From contig JADKIC010000029.1 in NCBI GenBank assembly GCA_016721435.1, forward strand, positions 1 to 51,178: DNA of 51,178 bases, read 5' to 3'. Source of the stretch: Bacteroidota bacterium (GTDB lineage Bacteria; Bacteroidota; Bacteroidia; AKYH767-A; OLB10). Position 1 is the first letter of the stretch. Each line of letters opens with the position of its first letter. The notes beneath the pieces are model-generated. The model was not told the origin of the DNA, did not search any database, and saw nothing but the letters and a program-made list of their open reading frames with translations. The translations under genes and the position numbers were made by a program. Of the stretch, positions 1 to 9,654 are shown piece after piece.

Positions 1-1052
1 AAATCATGTTTAATAAAACATATAGCATATCTCCACATGTGGAGACTGGCATCGGATCATATATTTATCATGAACACAGGAATAGTTTTTCTTAACTGTA
101 TATAATATAGAAGACACAATTTCGCTCTTGCGTGTTCCTTATATACTTGAAATAAATAAACTAGGCGATATTCTTAACAAATGGCAATTGCAAGATACTA
201 TGGAGTTATATGTGAGTTCAACTGCTGGATTAATTTACAATAATCTCACAAAGGAGTTGAATATTTTTTACGAAGATCTAACGACAACCAATTATATCCG
301 TGATGGATTTGTGATATGTGTATTAGACTCCAATTTACAATAAAAAACAGTAATAAGTATTATAATAATTGGCTTCACGTTTCTAAAGCGACCTTAAATT
401 CTGTCAATTCAACAATTATATTTTTTAGCAGCTGAAATATATTTATTGTTGATTCAACGGGATACATGTTAAGTAATAATACTACAGCTCAACCTTTCCT
501 TTTCTGCAAATAAATAATCAATCAGCGACTGTTATAAATAATGATCTATTTATTGTTGGTTTAACTCAATATACATTGAATGGAAAACAAGAGATGTTAA
601 TTTCAAAATGTGATTTTTCAGGTGTTGGTTGCTATATTAACCCTGTTCCCTTTTCTTCCACACCTATCTTTTCAAATGACTCCAGCATCAACGCAATAAC
701 CGTAGACTCTTCAATAATAATTTATAAGCAACTACATTTAATATTCAGTCGATCGTTTTAAATCGCTTTGATCAATGTATCCCAAATGCTGTTTCAGATG
801 ATATAAATAAACAAGAAGAAGTAATTACTGTATTCCCAAATCCATTCCACTCTTCAATTCAATTTAAAAATTTATTTTCCTCAATAAAACATGTTCAAGT
901 TCTTTCATTGGAAGGAAAGACAATACTTACACTTAATTATTCAATTGACAAGATCAATTAATTGATTTAGGTTTCTTAGTTCCCGGGAGTTATCTTCTGA
1001 AATTGAATTTGTCCAACGGCTCTAACACGTATCTAAAAATTGTAAAATCTTA
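1..1052 (+). pseudogene. Remnant of a secreted T9SS-sorted protein
   Basis: No intact reading frame spans this stretch, but protein-like pieces follow one another in shifting plus-strand frames. They are roughly 104-343 (an open piece reading YILEINKLGDILNKW), 508-760 (NNDLFIVGLTQYTLNGKQ, then MLISKCDFSG) and 800-1052. The last piece reads VFPNPF, then HVQVLSLEGK, then after a one-base shift near 958 LIDLGFLVPGSYLLKLN and a C-terminal YLKIVKS stop. That is the layout of a T9SS type A sorting domain (PNP motif, VxxxxGK, GxYxL). The N-terminus lies outside the window. The middle resembles the propeller-like T9SS proteins at 39,941-43,721, but this is an impression only. Several shifts and internal stops mean either decay or poor consensus. 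Confidence 0.6.
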
Positions 1053-1205
1053 AGGAATATGAAAACTAAAATAAAAAACTGGTGTATTCCTATTCTCTTC
1101 ATGTTTATTTTTAATATTAAATCCCTGAAAGTCAAAGGCAAATAAATGACCAATTCATTTATGCTTTCATTTTCTGAAATGATGTTAATGCAAGGCAAAA
1201 CTATC

Positions 1206-2456
1206 CTAAAACATCCTTCCCGGAAAAACCACCAATTGAATAAAATTAAATTCCAATTGCTCGAAGGAGATTTTTTTACCATCCTTCATTGATAAATTTA
1301 AATTGGGAATCCAGCGGAGGTTGGTGCGGAGCAGCATCGACTGAATGCGGTTGGGTCGGATATCCCAGCCAAAGGTGATGCCGGGACGGATGTACTCTTT
1401 CTCCTTTTTGTACGGGGTTGCTTGCGCTTCTTTTTCATGGAGAGAAAGATGTTCATAGCTTACCGAAGGTCCAACGAAAGGCACAAAGCCATGGTAATCG
1501 CCGATAAACTTATACGCCTCCAGCGTAATTGATTTACGATGCAACTTTTGCTCGTAACCATAGGCCTCCAGCTCACTTTTTACAGGACGATATGCCAGAC
1601 TCAATTGCAAATCGGTCTTGTGCCAATAGTAACCGATGGCCAGATCAGGAAATACTTTTGCGCTTTTATGTTGTCCGAGGAACGGGTGCTCGGAGGCATT
1701 ATGATCAGATAATTTTAAATAGAATGCGGAAGAAGGTCCCGCAGCAATCGTGAAGCCGTTCAGCCTGTTCAATGCCGCCAGTGTATCGGTGATGCGTTGG
1801 GTACGACCGCTCTGCCAGTCTTTCTCCGCACTTAAAGTGACATCAAATAAATATTTATAGGAAAGACCAAAACTCATTTTATGCAGTGAAACAGTTGTCG
1901 CTACATCTCTGCTGATATAATAACGTTGCGCCTTACCGAAATCCATCGCTGCAGAGAATTCAATGAGATGATTGCGTGTCCGGAAGCTTGCGCCGCTGCT
2001 GATAGGAGCCGTAAATCGTGTTTGTTTGGTTCCTTCTCCCTGTTTGTACGAGGTTGCTGCCAGTGAAATGCCTAACCAGGGCCGGAGTTTCCCCTTCTCT
2101 ATCTTCCACGGAAAATAGCGTCCTCCTGTTTCTACGCCGGTGCTCAAAGCAGCTTCTTTAAAACGAGTGACGGGAATGGCCACAAAGAAATCTGCATGTC
2201 CCCAGAAATGAGTAGCGCCGATGAGTAACCGGTTCCCGGCATAATCATCCAGCTCCCGGTTCTTCAAAGCACCCTCTGCAGAAATGATCTTCGTATGCGT
2301 TCCTGCTCCGGGAAAAAAACGCATATCCGCTCCAAGGTACATCTCCGCAAAACGATGACGGGTTTGGGTGCCCTGCTGATTTTCCTGTGCGGCAACACCG
2401 GTAAACAGGCCTGTCGATAAGGCAATCAGCAGTGTGATATGTTTCATCAGACCCAT
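1206..2456 (-). CDS. Putative outer-membrane beta-barrel protein
   Basis: A 416-residue protein with a signal peptide (hydrophobic stretch ending VAAQ, residues about 5-24). It is followed by alternating polar/hydrophobic strands rich in aromatic residues, such as YLGADMRFFPG, LRPWLGISLAAT, HGFVPFVGPSVSYEHL and LLRTNLRWIPNLNL. It ends in a C-terminal Phe (GRMF), as expected for a barrel inserted by the BAM complex. I do not recognise a named family. Two starts are close together, Met1 and Met4 (MKHITLL), and the second gives the more typical signal peptide. A possible small membrane ORF ends three bases upstream on the same strand. The function is unknown; a porin-like or structural outer-membrane role is inferred from composition only. 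Confidence 0.6.
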   Translation of the reverse strand: MGLMKHITLLIALSTGLFTGVAAQENQQGTQTRHRFAEMYLGADMRFFPGAGTHTKIISAEGALKNRELDDYAGNRLLIGATHFWGHADFFVAIPVTRFKEAALSTGVETGGRYFPWKIEKGKLRPWLGISLAATSYKQGEGTKQTRFTAPISSGASFRTRNHLIEFSAAMDFGKAQRYYISRDVATTVSLHKMSFGLSYKYLFDVTLSAEKDWQSGRTQRITDTLAALNRLNGFTIAAGPSSAFYLKLSDHNASEHPFLGQHKSAKVFPDLAIGYYWHKTDLQLSLAYRPVKSELEAYGYEQKLHRKSITLEAYKFIGDYHGFVPFVGPSVSYEHLSLHEKEAQATPYKKEKEYIRPGITFGWDIRPNRIQSMLLRTNLRWIPNLNLSMKDGKKISFEQLEFNFIQLVVFPGRMF

Positions 2457-2459
2457 CGG

Positions 2460-2582
2460 TTAAATGATCGTAAGCAGAAAGTTCAAAATCGAAACGAGAA
2501 GTTCCAACAAAAGATAAATGAGAGATCGTACATCTCCCGGAATGGGGGAGACCATCAGCAGCATGGAGAGAAGTGTCAACAT
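2460..2582 (-). CDS. Possible small membrane protein (about 40 aa)
   Basis: A short frame starting at MLTLLSMLLMV and ending LLELLVSILNFLLTII. It is almost wholly hydrophobic, and its stop codon lies three bases before the ATG of the barrel gene, a spacing typical of a translationally coupled pair. The frame can be extended upstream to 2,654, but that part looks non-coding. There is no recognised family, and a chance hydrophobic ORF is possible. Confidence 0.3.
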   Translation of the reverse strand: MLTLLSMLLMVSPIPGDVRSLIYLLLELLVSILNFLLTII

Positions 2583-2768
2583 TTTCTTAACCTTTGATTC
2601 GACAAAAATGCAATCGATATTTTTTCCGGTCAAGTAAGAAGGGGTTAACTGCAAAAAATGGGAGAAAATGTAATCGTTCAGGGATAAAATGCATTTGCAG
2701 GGATGAAATGCAGGGCTATGAAGAAAGGTTTCGGGTTAAAAACGGAAGATAGGAGTACCGGGAATCAA

Positions 2769-3194
2769 TTATTTACTCTGCTCCTCGGGCCAGTTTTCCG
2801 TGTTCTGAAAAATGATGCCGGTCTTCCCTTCATCCTTCACCAGAATAAATGTTTCCTTTAAAACAACTCTGCTGCAAACCACCTTATAGATAAGTGTCAA
2901 TTGATTGTACCCCGATGCCTCATCGTACTTTTTATCCTCGCTTACATATTCATAGCTTTCTATCGGACCGGTGGTATCCTGCAAACGAATAAATTTCTCC
3001 ATTTTGGCTTGCAGGGGTTCGCTTTGATTGGACGAGGAAGTATAATACGTATCCAACGCATCGTACTTTTCGTTTTTCAAATCTGTCAGCAATTGCTCCA
3101 CGATTTTTTTGGCTTCCGTTCCATCCACTTCTGATGAACAAGAAGAAAATACAAATGCGAGGATCGCTAAGGCAAGACATGTAATTCTATTCAT
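2769..3194 (-). CDS. Hypothetical lipoprotein
   Basis: A 141-residue protein with a lipoprotein signal: MNRITCLALAILAFVFSSC, Cys near residue 19, followed by SSEVDG. The mature part is a small alpha/beta domain (EAKKIVEQLLTDLKNEKYDAL, then TLIYKVVCSRVVLKETFILV) resembling NTF2-like or DUF4019-type lipoproteins. In that fold a helix pair packs on a curved sheet and proteins often bind small ligands or peptidoglycan-side partners. The family assignment is my inference; the lipobox is directly visible. It lies on the same strand as the response regulator just upstream, 108 bases away. Confidence 0.65.
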   Translation of the reverse strand: MNRITCLALAILAFVFSSCSSEVDGTEAKKIVEQLLTDLKNEKYDALDTYYTSSSNQSEPLQAKMEKFIRLQDTTGPIESYEYVSEDKKYDEASGYNQLTLIYKVVCSRVVLKETFILVKDEGKTGIIFQNTENWPEEQSK

Positions 3195-3302
3195 CTTTTT
3201 AGAATGTCGAAGGATAAAAGTAAAATCAATTCTTTATTTGGGCAGAGCTACCTTAATCTTGAACAAATGGTTGGAAAAAATTAAATCATCAACTGCACTT
3301 AT

Positions 3303-3689
3303 TTACTTCAGGTCGTTCACCAGATTATTAATTTTCTCAAAAGCAGTCGCGTCCTTCACCACATATTGTTCCGCTCCTTTCTGAATACTCTGCAAAGCGA
3401 TACTGTATCGTTCCTGACTGCTGAGCATGATAATATGAATATCCGGATTCGCTTTTTTAATCACAGTCAGGATTTCCATTCCGGTTGCCGCATCTTTTTT
3501 ATCCTTGTTCAGGTGATAGTCCAGAATTATAATTTCCGGATTTTCGTGGATATGTTTCAAACAATCCTCGCCGGTGGGGAAAATGGTTACTGTATGTGGA
3601 ATATCCCTCGTCAGGCGGTCCATCAGCAACGAGCTTTGTAACTCATCATCTTCCACAATAAAAATTTTTCTGGCTTTTCCGAATTTCAT
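3303..3689 (-). CDS. Single-domain response regulator
   Basis: A 128-residue protein that is all receiver domain. Acidic Mg-binding residues are in IFIVEDDE (about 9-16), the phosphorylatable Asp is in IIILDYHL (about 53-60), the conserved Ser is in MLSSQE, and the conserved Lys is in YVVKD near residue 113. There is no output domain, so it probably acts CheY-like, through protein contacts or as a phosphorelay intermediate. An unusual short Lys/Asp-rich stretch (NKDKKDAATG) follows the phospho-Asp. No histidine kinase is nearby, so the partner must be encoded elsewhere. Confidence 0.9.
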   Translation of the reverse strand: MKFGKARKIFIVEDDELQSSLLMDRLTRDIPHTVTIFPTGEDCLKHIHENPEIIILDYHLNKDKKDAATGMEILTVIKKANPDIHIIMLSSQERYSIALQSIQKGAEQYVVKDATAFEKINNLVNDLK

Positions 3690-3921
3690 AATTATTAATC
3701 AGTTAGGATCTTGGAAGGAAATTTCCCCGACCTGTCAATTACAGGGCTAAAGTAGAAAATAATCTGCTGATCTATTCGTAGTCCGGTAGTGCAGGGACGT
3801 AAACTTTATTCATCACCAACATTCACACAATATCTATTATACATTGAAATCGTAACCCTTAGGAGATTTCCAAATTCTATTTTACAAAATGCTGAGGCTT
3901 CTTCCTTATTTTTGCACCGCT

Positions 3922-4275
3922 ATGACCATACAAATTTTAAAATCTAAAATACATCGTGCCCGAATTACTCAGGCGGAGTTAAACTATGTTGGTAGCATTA
4001 CCATTGATCCTGAATTGATGGAAGTTGCCAATTTGATAGAAGGGGAAAAAGTGCATGTTTTGAACGTCAACAATGGTGAACGACTTGAAACATATGTGAT
4101 TACAGGCAAAAGAGGCAGTGGTGAAATCTGTATAAATGGACCGGCTGCGAGGAAAATGTATGTTGGCGACCTCGTTATAATTGTTTCCTTTGCTGTTATG
4201 GATTTCGAGGAAGCAAAGACTTTTAAGCCTTGGATTTGCTTTCCGGACCCTGAAAATCATCCAATAAAATCCTAA
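3922..4275 (+). CDS. panD: Aspartate 1-decarboxylase (PanD)
   Basis: This enzyme decarboxylates L-aspartate to beta-alanine, a precursor of pantothenate and CoA and so of the 4'-phosphopantetheine arm used by the NRPS-PKS in this window. The proenzyme cleaves itself between Gly24 and Ser25 to form a pyruvoyl cofactor. From the start at 3,922 (MTIQILKSKIHRARITQAEL) the motif NYVGSITID puts Gly and Ser exactly at 24 and 25, which fixes this start over the longer frame beginning at 3,889. The catalytic-pocket stretch YVITGKRGSGEICINGPAA is also present. It has the usual length of 117 residues. A TATTTTTG box at 3,907-3,914 lies very close to the ATG, suggesting a short leader if real. The UPF0104 gene follows within 10 bases. 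Confidence 0.95.
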   Translation: MTIQILKSKIHRARITQAELNYVGSITIDPELMEVANLIEGEKVHVLNVNNGERLETYVITGKRGSGEICINGPAARKMYVGDLVIIVSFAVMDFEEAKTFKPWICFPDPENHPIKS

Positions 4276-4283
4276 ACAGCTGA

Positions 4284-5276
4284 TTGATACCCGCTTTACG
4301 TAACTTGTTCTTCCTGGCAATTGGGGCAACCCTCTTATGGCTCACCTTCCGTAACCATGATTTTTCATTGGTTTGGGAGAAAGTGAAAACAGCCAATCCC
4401 TGGTGGCTCGGATTATCCTGCCTTTGTTCCATGGCCGCTTTAATCAGCCGCGCGATGCGATGGATACAACTCATTGAACCACTAGGTTATAAACCCCGAC
4501 TGAGTACTACTTATCATGCCGTTACCTTTGCCTATCTGGCCAATATGGCGATTCCGCGATTGGGGGAGATTTCCCGATGTGGTGCACTGAAGAAGAGTGA
4601 CGATGTGCCTTTTGAAAAGTTGGTAGGCACTGTAATCATTGAACGACTGGCGGATGTTTTCATGCTACTCGTCTGCATTGCCATGACGGCTTTTCTCGAA
4701 TTCGATCTTCTGGGAGGATTTCTCTACAAACAGATCATCGGACCGGCGATAGAAAAAGTAGGGAATGGTACATTTCTAATTGTGATACTCCTGGTTATTG
4801 CTCTCATCGCCGGAGGTTCACTGTATGCATTGTTCAGGATGTCGAATCCCCCTGCATTGATTCAGAAAATCCGCGGGTTTGCATTGGGTTTAGGAGATGG
4901 ATTGAAGAGCATAACCAAAGTAAAAAACAAAGGACTCTTTCTCTTTCATAGTTTGTTTATATGGACCATGTATTTTATGATGAGTTATCTCTGCTTCTTC
5001 GCTCTACCGGAAACCACATCACTCGGTCCATCAGCCGCGCTCTTCATTATGGTATTGGGTGGAATTGGTATGACGGCACCTGTTCAGGGAGGAATCGGCA
5101 CGTATCATTTGCTGGTTTCGCAAGGACTCTTATTATATGGACTAACTGAAACCGACGGATTAGTATATGCCACCATGAGTCATGCGATCGCTACATTATT
5201 ATTAATTTTACTCGGTGCGCTATCCATGATCAGTTTATTCTTTTTTGTAAAAAATCGTAATTCAGCAACAGCATGA
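4284..5276 (+). CDS. UPF0104 / lysylphosphatidylglycerol synthase TM-region protein
   Basis: A 330-residue polytopic membrane protein with about seven or eight hydrophobic segments, e.g. NLFFLAIGATLLWLTF, LVGTVIIERLADVFMLLVCI, FLIVILLVIALIAGG and ATLLLILLGALSMISLFFF. It has family motifs such as RAMRW, NMAIPRLGEISRC (around residue 90), IIERLADV and GGIGMTAPVQGGIGTYH. It matches the PF03706 family, which includes the MprF flippase half and AglD-like proteins; a lipid-translocation role is inferred. The frame opens with TTG directly after an in-frame TGA, so TTG is the only start in this frame unless a base is missing upstream. It overlaps rfaE2 by four bases (ATGA) and follows panD closely, so the three probably form one operon. 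Confidence 0.85.
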   Translation: MIPALRNLFFLAIGATLLWLTFRNHDFSLVWEKVKTANPWWLGLSCLCSMAALISRAMRWIQLIEPLGYKPRLSTTYHAVTFAYLANMAIPRLGEISRCGALKKSDDVPFEKLVGTVIIERLADVFMLLVCIAMTAFLEFDLLGGFLYKQIIGPAIEKVGNGTFLIVILLVIALIAGGSLYALFRMSNPPALIQKIRGFALGLGDGLKSITKVKNKGLFLFHSLFIWTMYFMMSYLCFFALPETTSLGPSAALFIMVLGGIGMTAPVQGGIGTYHLLVSQGLLLYGLTETDGLVYATMSHAIATLLLILLGALSMISLFFFVKNRNSATA

Positions 5277-5770
5277 GCCATCTTCAACAGCTGGAAAGCA
5301 AATTAATGGATGCCCTTCAATTAACAGAACAACTGAAGAAGTGGAAAGATCAGGGATGTAAGATTGTGTTTACAAATGGCTGTTTTGACTTATTGCATTT
5401 AGGACATGTGGACTATTTATCACATGCTGCCGACTTCGGCGATAAGATGATTATCGGACTCAATACTGACCAGTCGGTTTCCCGATTAAAAGGACCAACG
5501 AGGCCGATCAATGATGAGCGTTCGAGGGCATTGGTCCTGGCTGCATTGTCTTGTGTTTCAGCCGTTATCCTCTTTGATGAGCCCACTCCCCTTGAATTAA
5601 TTCGTTTGGTCAATCCCGACGTACTGGTAAAAGGAGCCGATTACAAGATAGAGAATATAGTGGGTGCAGATGTCGTTATAGCAGGAGGAGGAAGTGTTAA
5701 AACCATTCCCTTTGTAGAGGGCTATTCAACAACAGCCATTGAACAACGCATACGGCAGGCAAAAATCTGA
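5273..5770 (+). CDS. rfaE2: D-glycero-beta-D-manno-heptose 1-phosphate adenylyltransferase (RfaE2)
   Basis: A nucleotidyltransferase of the cytidylyltransferase superfamily that makes ADP-heptose precursor for lipopolysaccharide inner core. Residues about 31-50 carry VFTNGCFDLLHLGHVDYL, with the HxGH nucleotide-binding signature. Further on are IIGLNTDQSVSRLKG, the R-rich ERSRALVLAALS, and VKGADYKIENIVGADVV. At 165 residues it is the stand-alone C-terminal half of E. coli HldE, the usual arrangement in Bacteroidota. It starts inside the stop codon of the UPF0104 gene (ATGA), implying translational coupling. The kinase half (RfaE1) is not in the window. Confidence 0.92.
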   Translation: MSHLQQLESKLMDALQLTEQLKKWKDQGCKIVFTNGCFDLLHLGHVDYLSHAADFGDKMIIGLNTDQSVSRLKGPTRPINDERSRALVLAALSCVSAVILFDEPTPLELIRLVNPDVLVKGADYKIENIVGADVVIAGGGSVKTIPFVEGYSTTAIEQRIRQAKI

Positions 5771-5800
5771 CATTTGTAATACTTTGGAAGTTTTTTACTG

Positions 5801-5808
5801 TATCTTTG
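5801..5808 (+). promoter_or_regulatory. Bacteroidota -7 box (TATCTTTG)
   Basis: TATCTTTG matches the Bacteroidota consensus TAnnTTTG and lies 43 bases before the lipoprotein ATG at 5,852. TTTG triplets at 5,773 and 5,783 are candidate -33 elements, but neither spacing is ideal. Confidence 0.45.
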
Positions 5809-5851
5809 ATTAGTAGAGAAGGTATAAAGTCTATAAAAAATCGAAATACGC

Positions 5852-6304
5852 ATGAAAAATATTTTATTTATTCTGGCCGGGTTGCTTTCAATGACCTTCA
5901 TTAGTTGTGAGCAGAACGACTTGCTGCTTTCTGAGAAAAAATTGAATGAGAAAATCCAGAAAACCTGGAAAGTACTTTACGCCAACAGTAATGACTCCCG
6001 AGAAAAATGGACATTCAGTAATGGAGAAGTATTGTTGAATTATGATAAAGATTATCCATCTTTAGATACTACTATTAATTATACTTTTATAGGGAACTAC
6101 TCTATCGATGCCCGTTTTTCAAAAGCATATGTAAAATTGAGTGGATTCTCATTCCCTGACTCTTTGCAATATACTAATTCAGCATTTACAGATGAAGATC
6201 TGAACCGTGCCTGGACCATTGTCATGTTGGATGGAGATGTACTTTATTTATCAGCTACTGATAACAGAGGTGCTATCCGTTCACTTGAATTTGTGAAGGA
6301 TTAG
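5852..6304 (+). CDS. Hypothetical lipoprotein, lipocalin-like
   Basis: A 150-residue lipoprotein. The signal is MKNILFILAGLLSMTFISC with the lipid-anchored Cys near residue 19. The mature part reads KLNEKIQKTWKVLYA, then EKWTFSNGEVLL, then the strand-rich YTFIGNYSID and LDGDVLYLSATDNRG. A short N-terminal helix followed by WxF and turn-separated strands is the pattern of small lipocalin-like (DUF4923/DUF5004-type) Bacteroidota lipoproteins. That family link is inference. It is preceded by a TATCTTTG box, so it is probably transcribed on its own. Confidence 0.7.
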   Translation: MKNILFILAGLLSMTFISCEQNDLLLSEKKLNEKIQKTWKVLYANSNDSREKWTFSNGEVLLNYDKDYPSLDTTINYTFIGNYSIDARFSKAYVKLSGFSFPDSLQYTNSAFTDEDLNRAWTIVMLDGDVLYLSATDNRGAIRSLEFVKD

Positions 6305-6366
6305 TTTCCTTATTGAATACGTCTTCGTGCAACTGAATGTATTAGGCCGATTTGGCTTCTTGCTTC

Positions 6367-6557
6367 TTGCCGCTCGCTTCTTGCTTATATATTCATAACC
6401 GGAAGTTTAATACCGGAAAAAAGGCAGACAAAATTTCCCGACGAAACCAAAAATTTATTCAAGACCCCCGCCCTACAGGACGCGTATCTCATATTCTCAA
6501 CTCTAAAGATTGCAAGTACCGGCTAAAAATAAGCGAGTAGCCAGAAGCGAGCAGCAA
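6367..6557. repeat. Imperfect inverted repeat in intergenic region
   Basis: Arms at 6,367-6,381 (TTGCCGCTCGCTTCT) and 6,543-6,557 (AGAAGCGAGCAGCAA) pair at 14 of 15 positions across 161 bases. The left arm continues into degenerate TTCTTGC copies. No gene is convincing between the arms. Similar GAAGCAG text recurs as a tandem repeat at 47,866-47,907. Confidence 0.6.
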
Positions 6558-6562
6558 GGCAA

Positions 6563-8719
6563 TTACTCTACAATATCCATTTCATCCACGAGGTGTTTCG
6601 CACCGGCGAATTTATCGATGATAAAAAGGGTATAACGAATATCGAGCGTTACATTTCTACAGATATCCGGGTTAAATAGCATATCGCTCATTGTTCCTTC
6701 CCAAACCCGATCATAATTGGTGCCGATGAGTTGGCCTTTTGCATTCAACACGGGACTTCCGGAATTACCACCCGTGGTATGATTGGTAGCGATGAAAGCG
6801 ACAGGTACAGATCCTTTCACCATGTATCTTCCATAGTCTTTGTTGCGATGTAATTCGATTAAACGCGGAGGCAAATCAAACTCTTCATGTCCCGGAATAT
6901 ATTTTTGAATGACGCCATCGAGATTGGTTTGATACTCATAAAAAACAGCATCTCTGGCATCATACCCTTTGACTTTCCCATAGGCTAAGCGCAAAGTACT
7001 ATTGGCATCGGGATAAAATTTTCGTTCCGGTTGCATCTCTCTTTGTCCGGCCATGTAGATGCGGTTCCATTTTTGAAGTTCAATATTGAAACTTACTAGC
7101 TTAAGCTGAATTTTTGAACGGAAGAAGGTTAACAGTTGATCCGCTAACTGATAAGCAGGGTCCTTCTTCAGGGATTTCGCTTTAGAAGTGTTGAAAGAAG
7201 ACAGTGCTTTCTCCATTCCGGCCCGTTCGTCAAATTTACTATCTTCAAAAATCTTTTCTGCCATTTTATTAAAATCCGATTTATAACGGTTTCGAAGTAA
7301 CGTAAAGTACTCTGGTTTCAGGGAGTCGGAAACCCCTTCGTCAAATAGCTTGAATAGGCTACTCATCATTTTTTATCGGTGCTCGCGTCATAATCTTTGA
7401 AGTAATCTGAAACTCCGGACTTCAGTTTCGTTGCTTCTATCCTGACTTTAGCGGTGTCCGGCTTCTCTTCCAGAGTAGCATCAATCAATTTTTATAAGCG
7501 TTGGCATAGGAAATGATTTCCACACCAAAGACCGCTTCAGCATAATAGTCATTGGCTGAAAGATAAGGGAGGTGCTGAGCATAAAGTTTTTCAAGAGTAG
7601 GAGTACCTGCCCGTACTTTATTTTGTTCGCCTCAGTGGCGTTACACCAGTTGCTAAAATCTATTTCATAGTCCTGTTTTTTCTTTAAACCGTTCGATAAT
7701 GTCAATCCTTTAATCTCCCCTTGCCATTTCTTCCAGGCATTGTTGACTCTACTGTATTTTGCGGCATATTGAAGATGCAGTGCTTCGCTGCTTCTCCTTG
7801 CTTCATTCATGATACGCAAACGCTCATCCCTAACCTTAATACCATTAGGATTGTTCACTTCAAGGATTGTTTGCAACTGATAAGAGGAAATATACTGCTG
7901 TGTACGACCCGGAAATCCATACACCATGGTAAAATCTTCCTCCTCTACACCTCTCATGCTGATAGAGAAATGATGCCGTGGTGTAAAAGGAATATTGTCC
8001 GGACTGAATTTTGCCGGCTTATTATCCTTATCTGCATAGATACGAAAAACCGAAAAGTCGCCGGTATGCCTTGGCCACATCCAGTTATCGGTATCTCCTC
8101 CAAAATTTCCAATAGAGGAAGGAGGTGCGCCAACAAGCCGTACATCCCTGAAAGTCTCTGACACAAAAAGAAAAAATTCGTTACCGGAATAAAGCTGCTT
8201 TACAGCTGCTTCATAATGAGTCCCTTCCATAGCTTTTTTCTCAAGACCGGAAGCAATTTCTTTAATTTTCACAGCCCGCTGTTCTTCACTTAGACCTTCC
8301 AGTGCGTTAGTGAATGAAGCCGTCACATCATCAATACGGATAATAAAAGTGGCTGTAAGTTCCGGACAAGGAATTTCTTCTTTCATTGACATAGCCCAGA
8401 AACCATCTCGCAGGTAATTATGCTCCAGTGTACTTTGTTTCTGTATCTGGCTAAAACCACAGTGGTGATTTGTAATCATAAGACCTTTCGATGAAATAAG
8501 CTCGCCGGTACAAAATCCGCCAAACGAAACCACCGCATCTTTCAAACTATTTTTATTGACGTTGTAAATTTCTTCAATCGGAATCTGCAAGCCTTTAATG
8601 CGCATTTCGGCTGCATTCAGTTGCTGCAACAATTGTGGCAACCACATCCCCTCATCAGCAACAGCAACGGAACAATGAATAAACAGATAGAAGATAGCGA
8701 CAAGCCTGCGTAATACCAT
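6563..8719 (-). CDS. S46 family dipeptidyl-peptidase, DPP11-like (frameshifted)
   Basis: A periplasmic serine exopeptidase that removes dipeptides from oligopeptides. The start at 8,719 gives a signal peptide (LVAIFYLFIHCSVAVA) followed by the family N-terminus DEGMWLPQLLQQLN. The catalytic His is in TNHHCGF (about residue 83), the Asp in GGDTDNWMWPRHTG, and the Ser in GGNSGSPV in the downstream piece. Eighteen residues after the Ser is Arg in NYDRVWEGTMSD, the position that gives Porphyromonas DPP11 its Asp/Glu preference (DPP7 has Gly), so acidic specificity is inferred. The frame shifts near 7,620, 7,490 and 7,372. The last two are A-run shortfalls: adding one A restores AYKKLIDAT and KKMMSSLF. 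The protein is probably intact in the organism, about 715 residues. Confidence 0.88.
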
Positions 8720-8801
8720 GATAGAATGATTTGAGGCGTAAAAATAGGAAAAGGTAGGAATAACAAAGGTTGAAAGGCTATCTTAGCTTTCAGTGCTATA
8801 T

Positions 8802-8931
8802 TGTAGGGGCGAAACCTCTGTAAGCCCTGTAGGGGCGAAACCTCTGTAAGCCCTGTAGGGGCGAAACCTCTGTAAGCCCTGTAGGGGCGAAACCTCTGTA
8901 AGCCCTGTAGGGGCGAAACCTCCTCAGTTAC
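8802..8931 (-). repeat. 26-bp tandem repeat array, about five copies (left array of transposase)
   Basis: Five head-to-tail copies begin at 8,802, 8,828, 8,854, 8,880 and 8,906, each starting TGTAGGGGCGAAACCTC and ending GTAAGCCC; the last diverges at its end. CCC-TGTA-GGG across the junction can form a small tetraloop hairpin. The reverse complement matches the core of the array at 9,655-10,650 (TCGCCCCTACAGGG), so the two arrays flank the transposase gene in opposite orientations. Confidence 0.9.
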
Positions 8932-8964
8932 GGCTACCCCAGCCCTGTTAAATAGCCTTCTAAG

Positions 8965-9447
8965 CTAAACACCTAAATCGGGGTCAGCATCATAAAACTC
9001 CGGCAGATATTTTTCTGTAAACTCAATTTCATTTTCTTTCAAAACTGTTACATACTCTTTTTTAAAAGAGCTCTTACTATGATGCTCCTTTTGGTTTAAA
9101 ATATACTTTGAAATTACAGGAACAGCAGACCTTGAAGCGGAGAAAGCACCGTATCCTGACTGCCATTCAAATTTTCCTTTAATCATCTTTTGCTCGTGGA
9201 TGAATTTGGATGCGTTACCCTTAACTAAACCGGCCATTTTAGAAACCGAAATTTCAGGATGTAATCCAATTAAAATGTGAACATGATCTGGATTACAATA
9301 TATCGATAACGGCTTTGATTTATTTTCTTTGATGATACCACACATATACTTTTCGATAGTATCCTTTATATTCCCATTAATTAGGTTGGATCTACCTTTA
9401 ACAACGAATACAAAATGGATAATGATTTGTGTGAATGTGTTTGCCAT
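8965..9447 (-). mobile_element. IS200-like Y1 HUH transposase (RAYT-like)
   Basis: A 160-residue single-domain transposase of the Y1_Tnp (PF01797) family, which cuts and rejoins single-stranded DNA through a tyrosine. The HUH metal motif is in NPDHVHILIGL (about residues 52-62), and the candidate catalytic Tyr is in SKYILNQKEHH near residue 114. The N-terminal TQIIIHFVFVVKGR and the FEWQSGYGAFSASRS block are typical. The length is right for an intact protein, and it has no TnpB partner. A TATATTTG box on the minus strand (9,490-9,497) and a 7-bp hairpin (9,603-9,622) lie upstream. Repeat arrays in opposite orientation on both sides suggest a REP-associated (RAYT-like) element and not a free IS200 copy; this is inference. 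Confidence 0.88.
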
Positions 9448-9602
9448 AAATTATTTTTTTTAAAATGATTTCTTTGAAAAATTACTTGACAAATATATTT
9501 CGAGATTATTTCGAAAATTATTATATTGTGTATGAGATTTCAACATATCAATATTGAAAACTCCAACCAAGACTTAGCTGCCGAAGGAACCGATTGGGTG
9601 TG

Positions 9603-9622
9603 ATGAAATGTAGAGATTTCAT
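9603..9622. other. Small hairpin upstream of the transposase
   Basis: ATGAAAT at 9,603-9,609 and ATTTCAT at 9,616-9,622 form a perfect 7-bp stem with a six-base loop, between the transposase start and the right repeat array. IS200-type ends carry such hairpins, but a stem this short could also be chance. Confidence 0.35.
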
Positions 9623-9654
9623 ATTCATCATGATGTCGAACACACAAAGAAACA

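Noticed and set aside
1022..1282. 86-residue minus-strand ORF
   Set aside because: It overlaps both the T9SS-tail remnant and the end of the barrel gene in another frame, with no recognisable feature.
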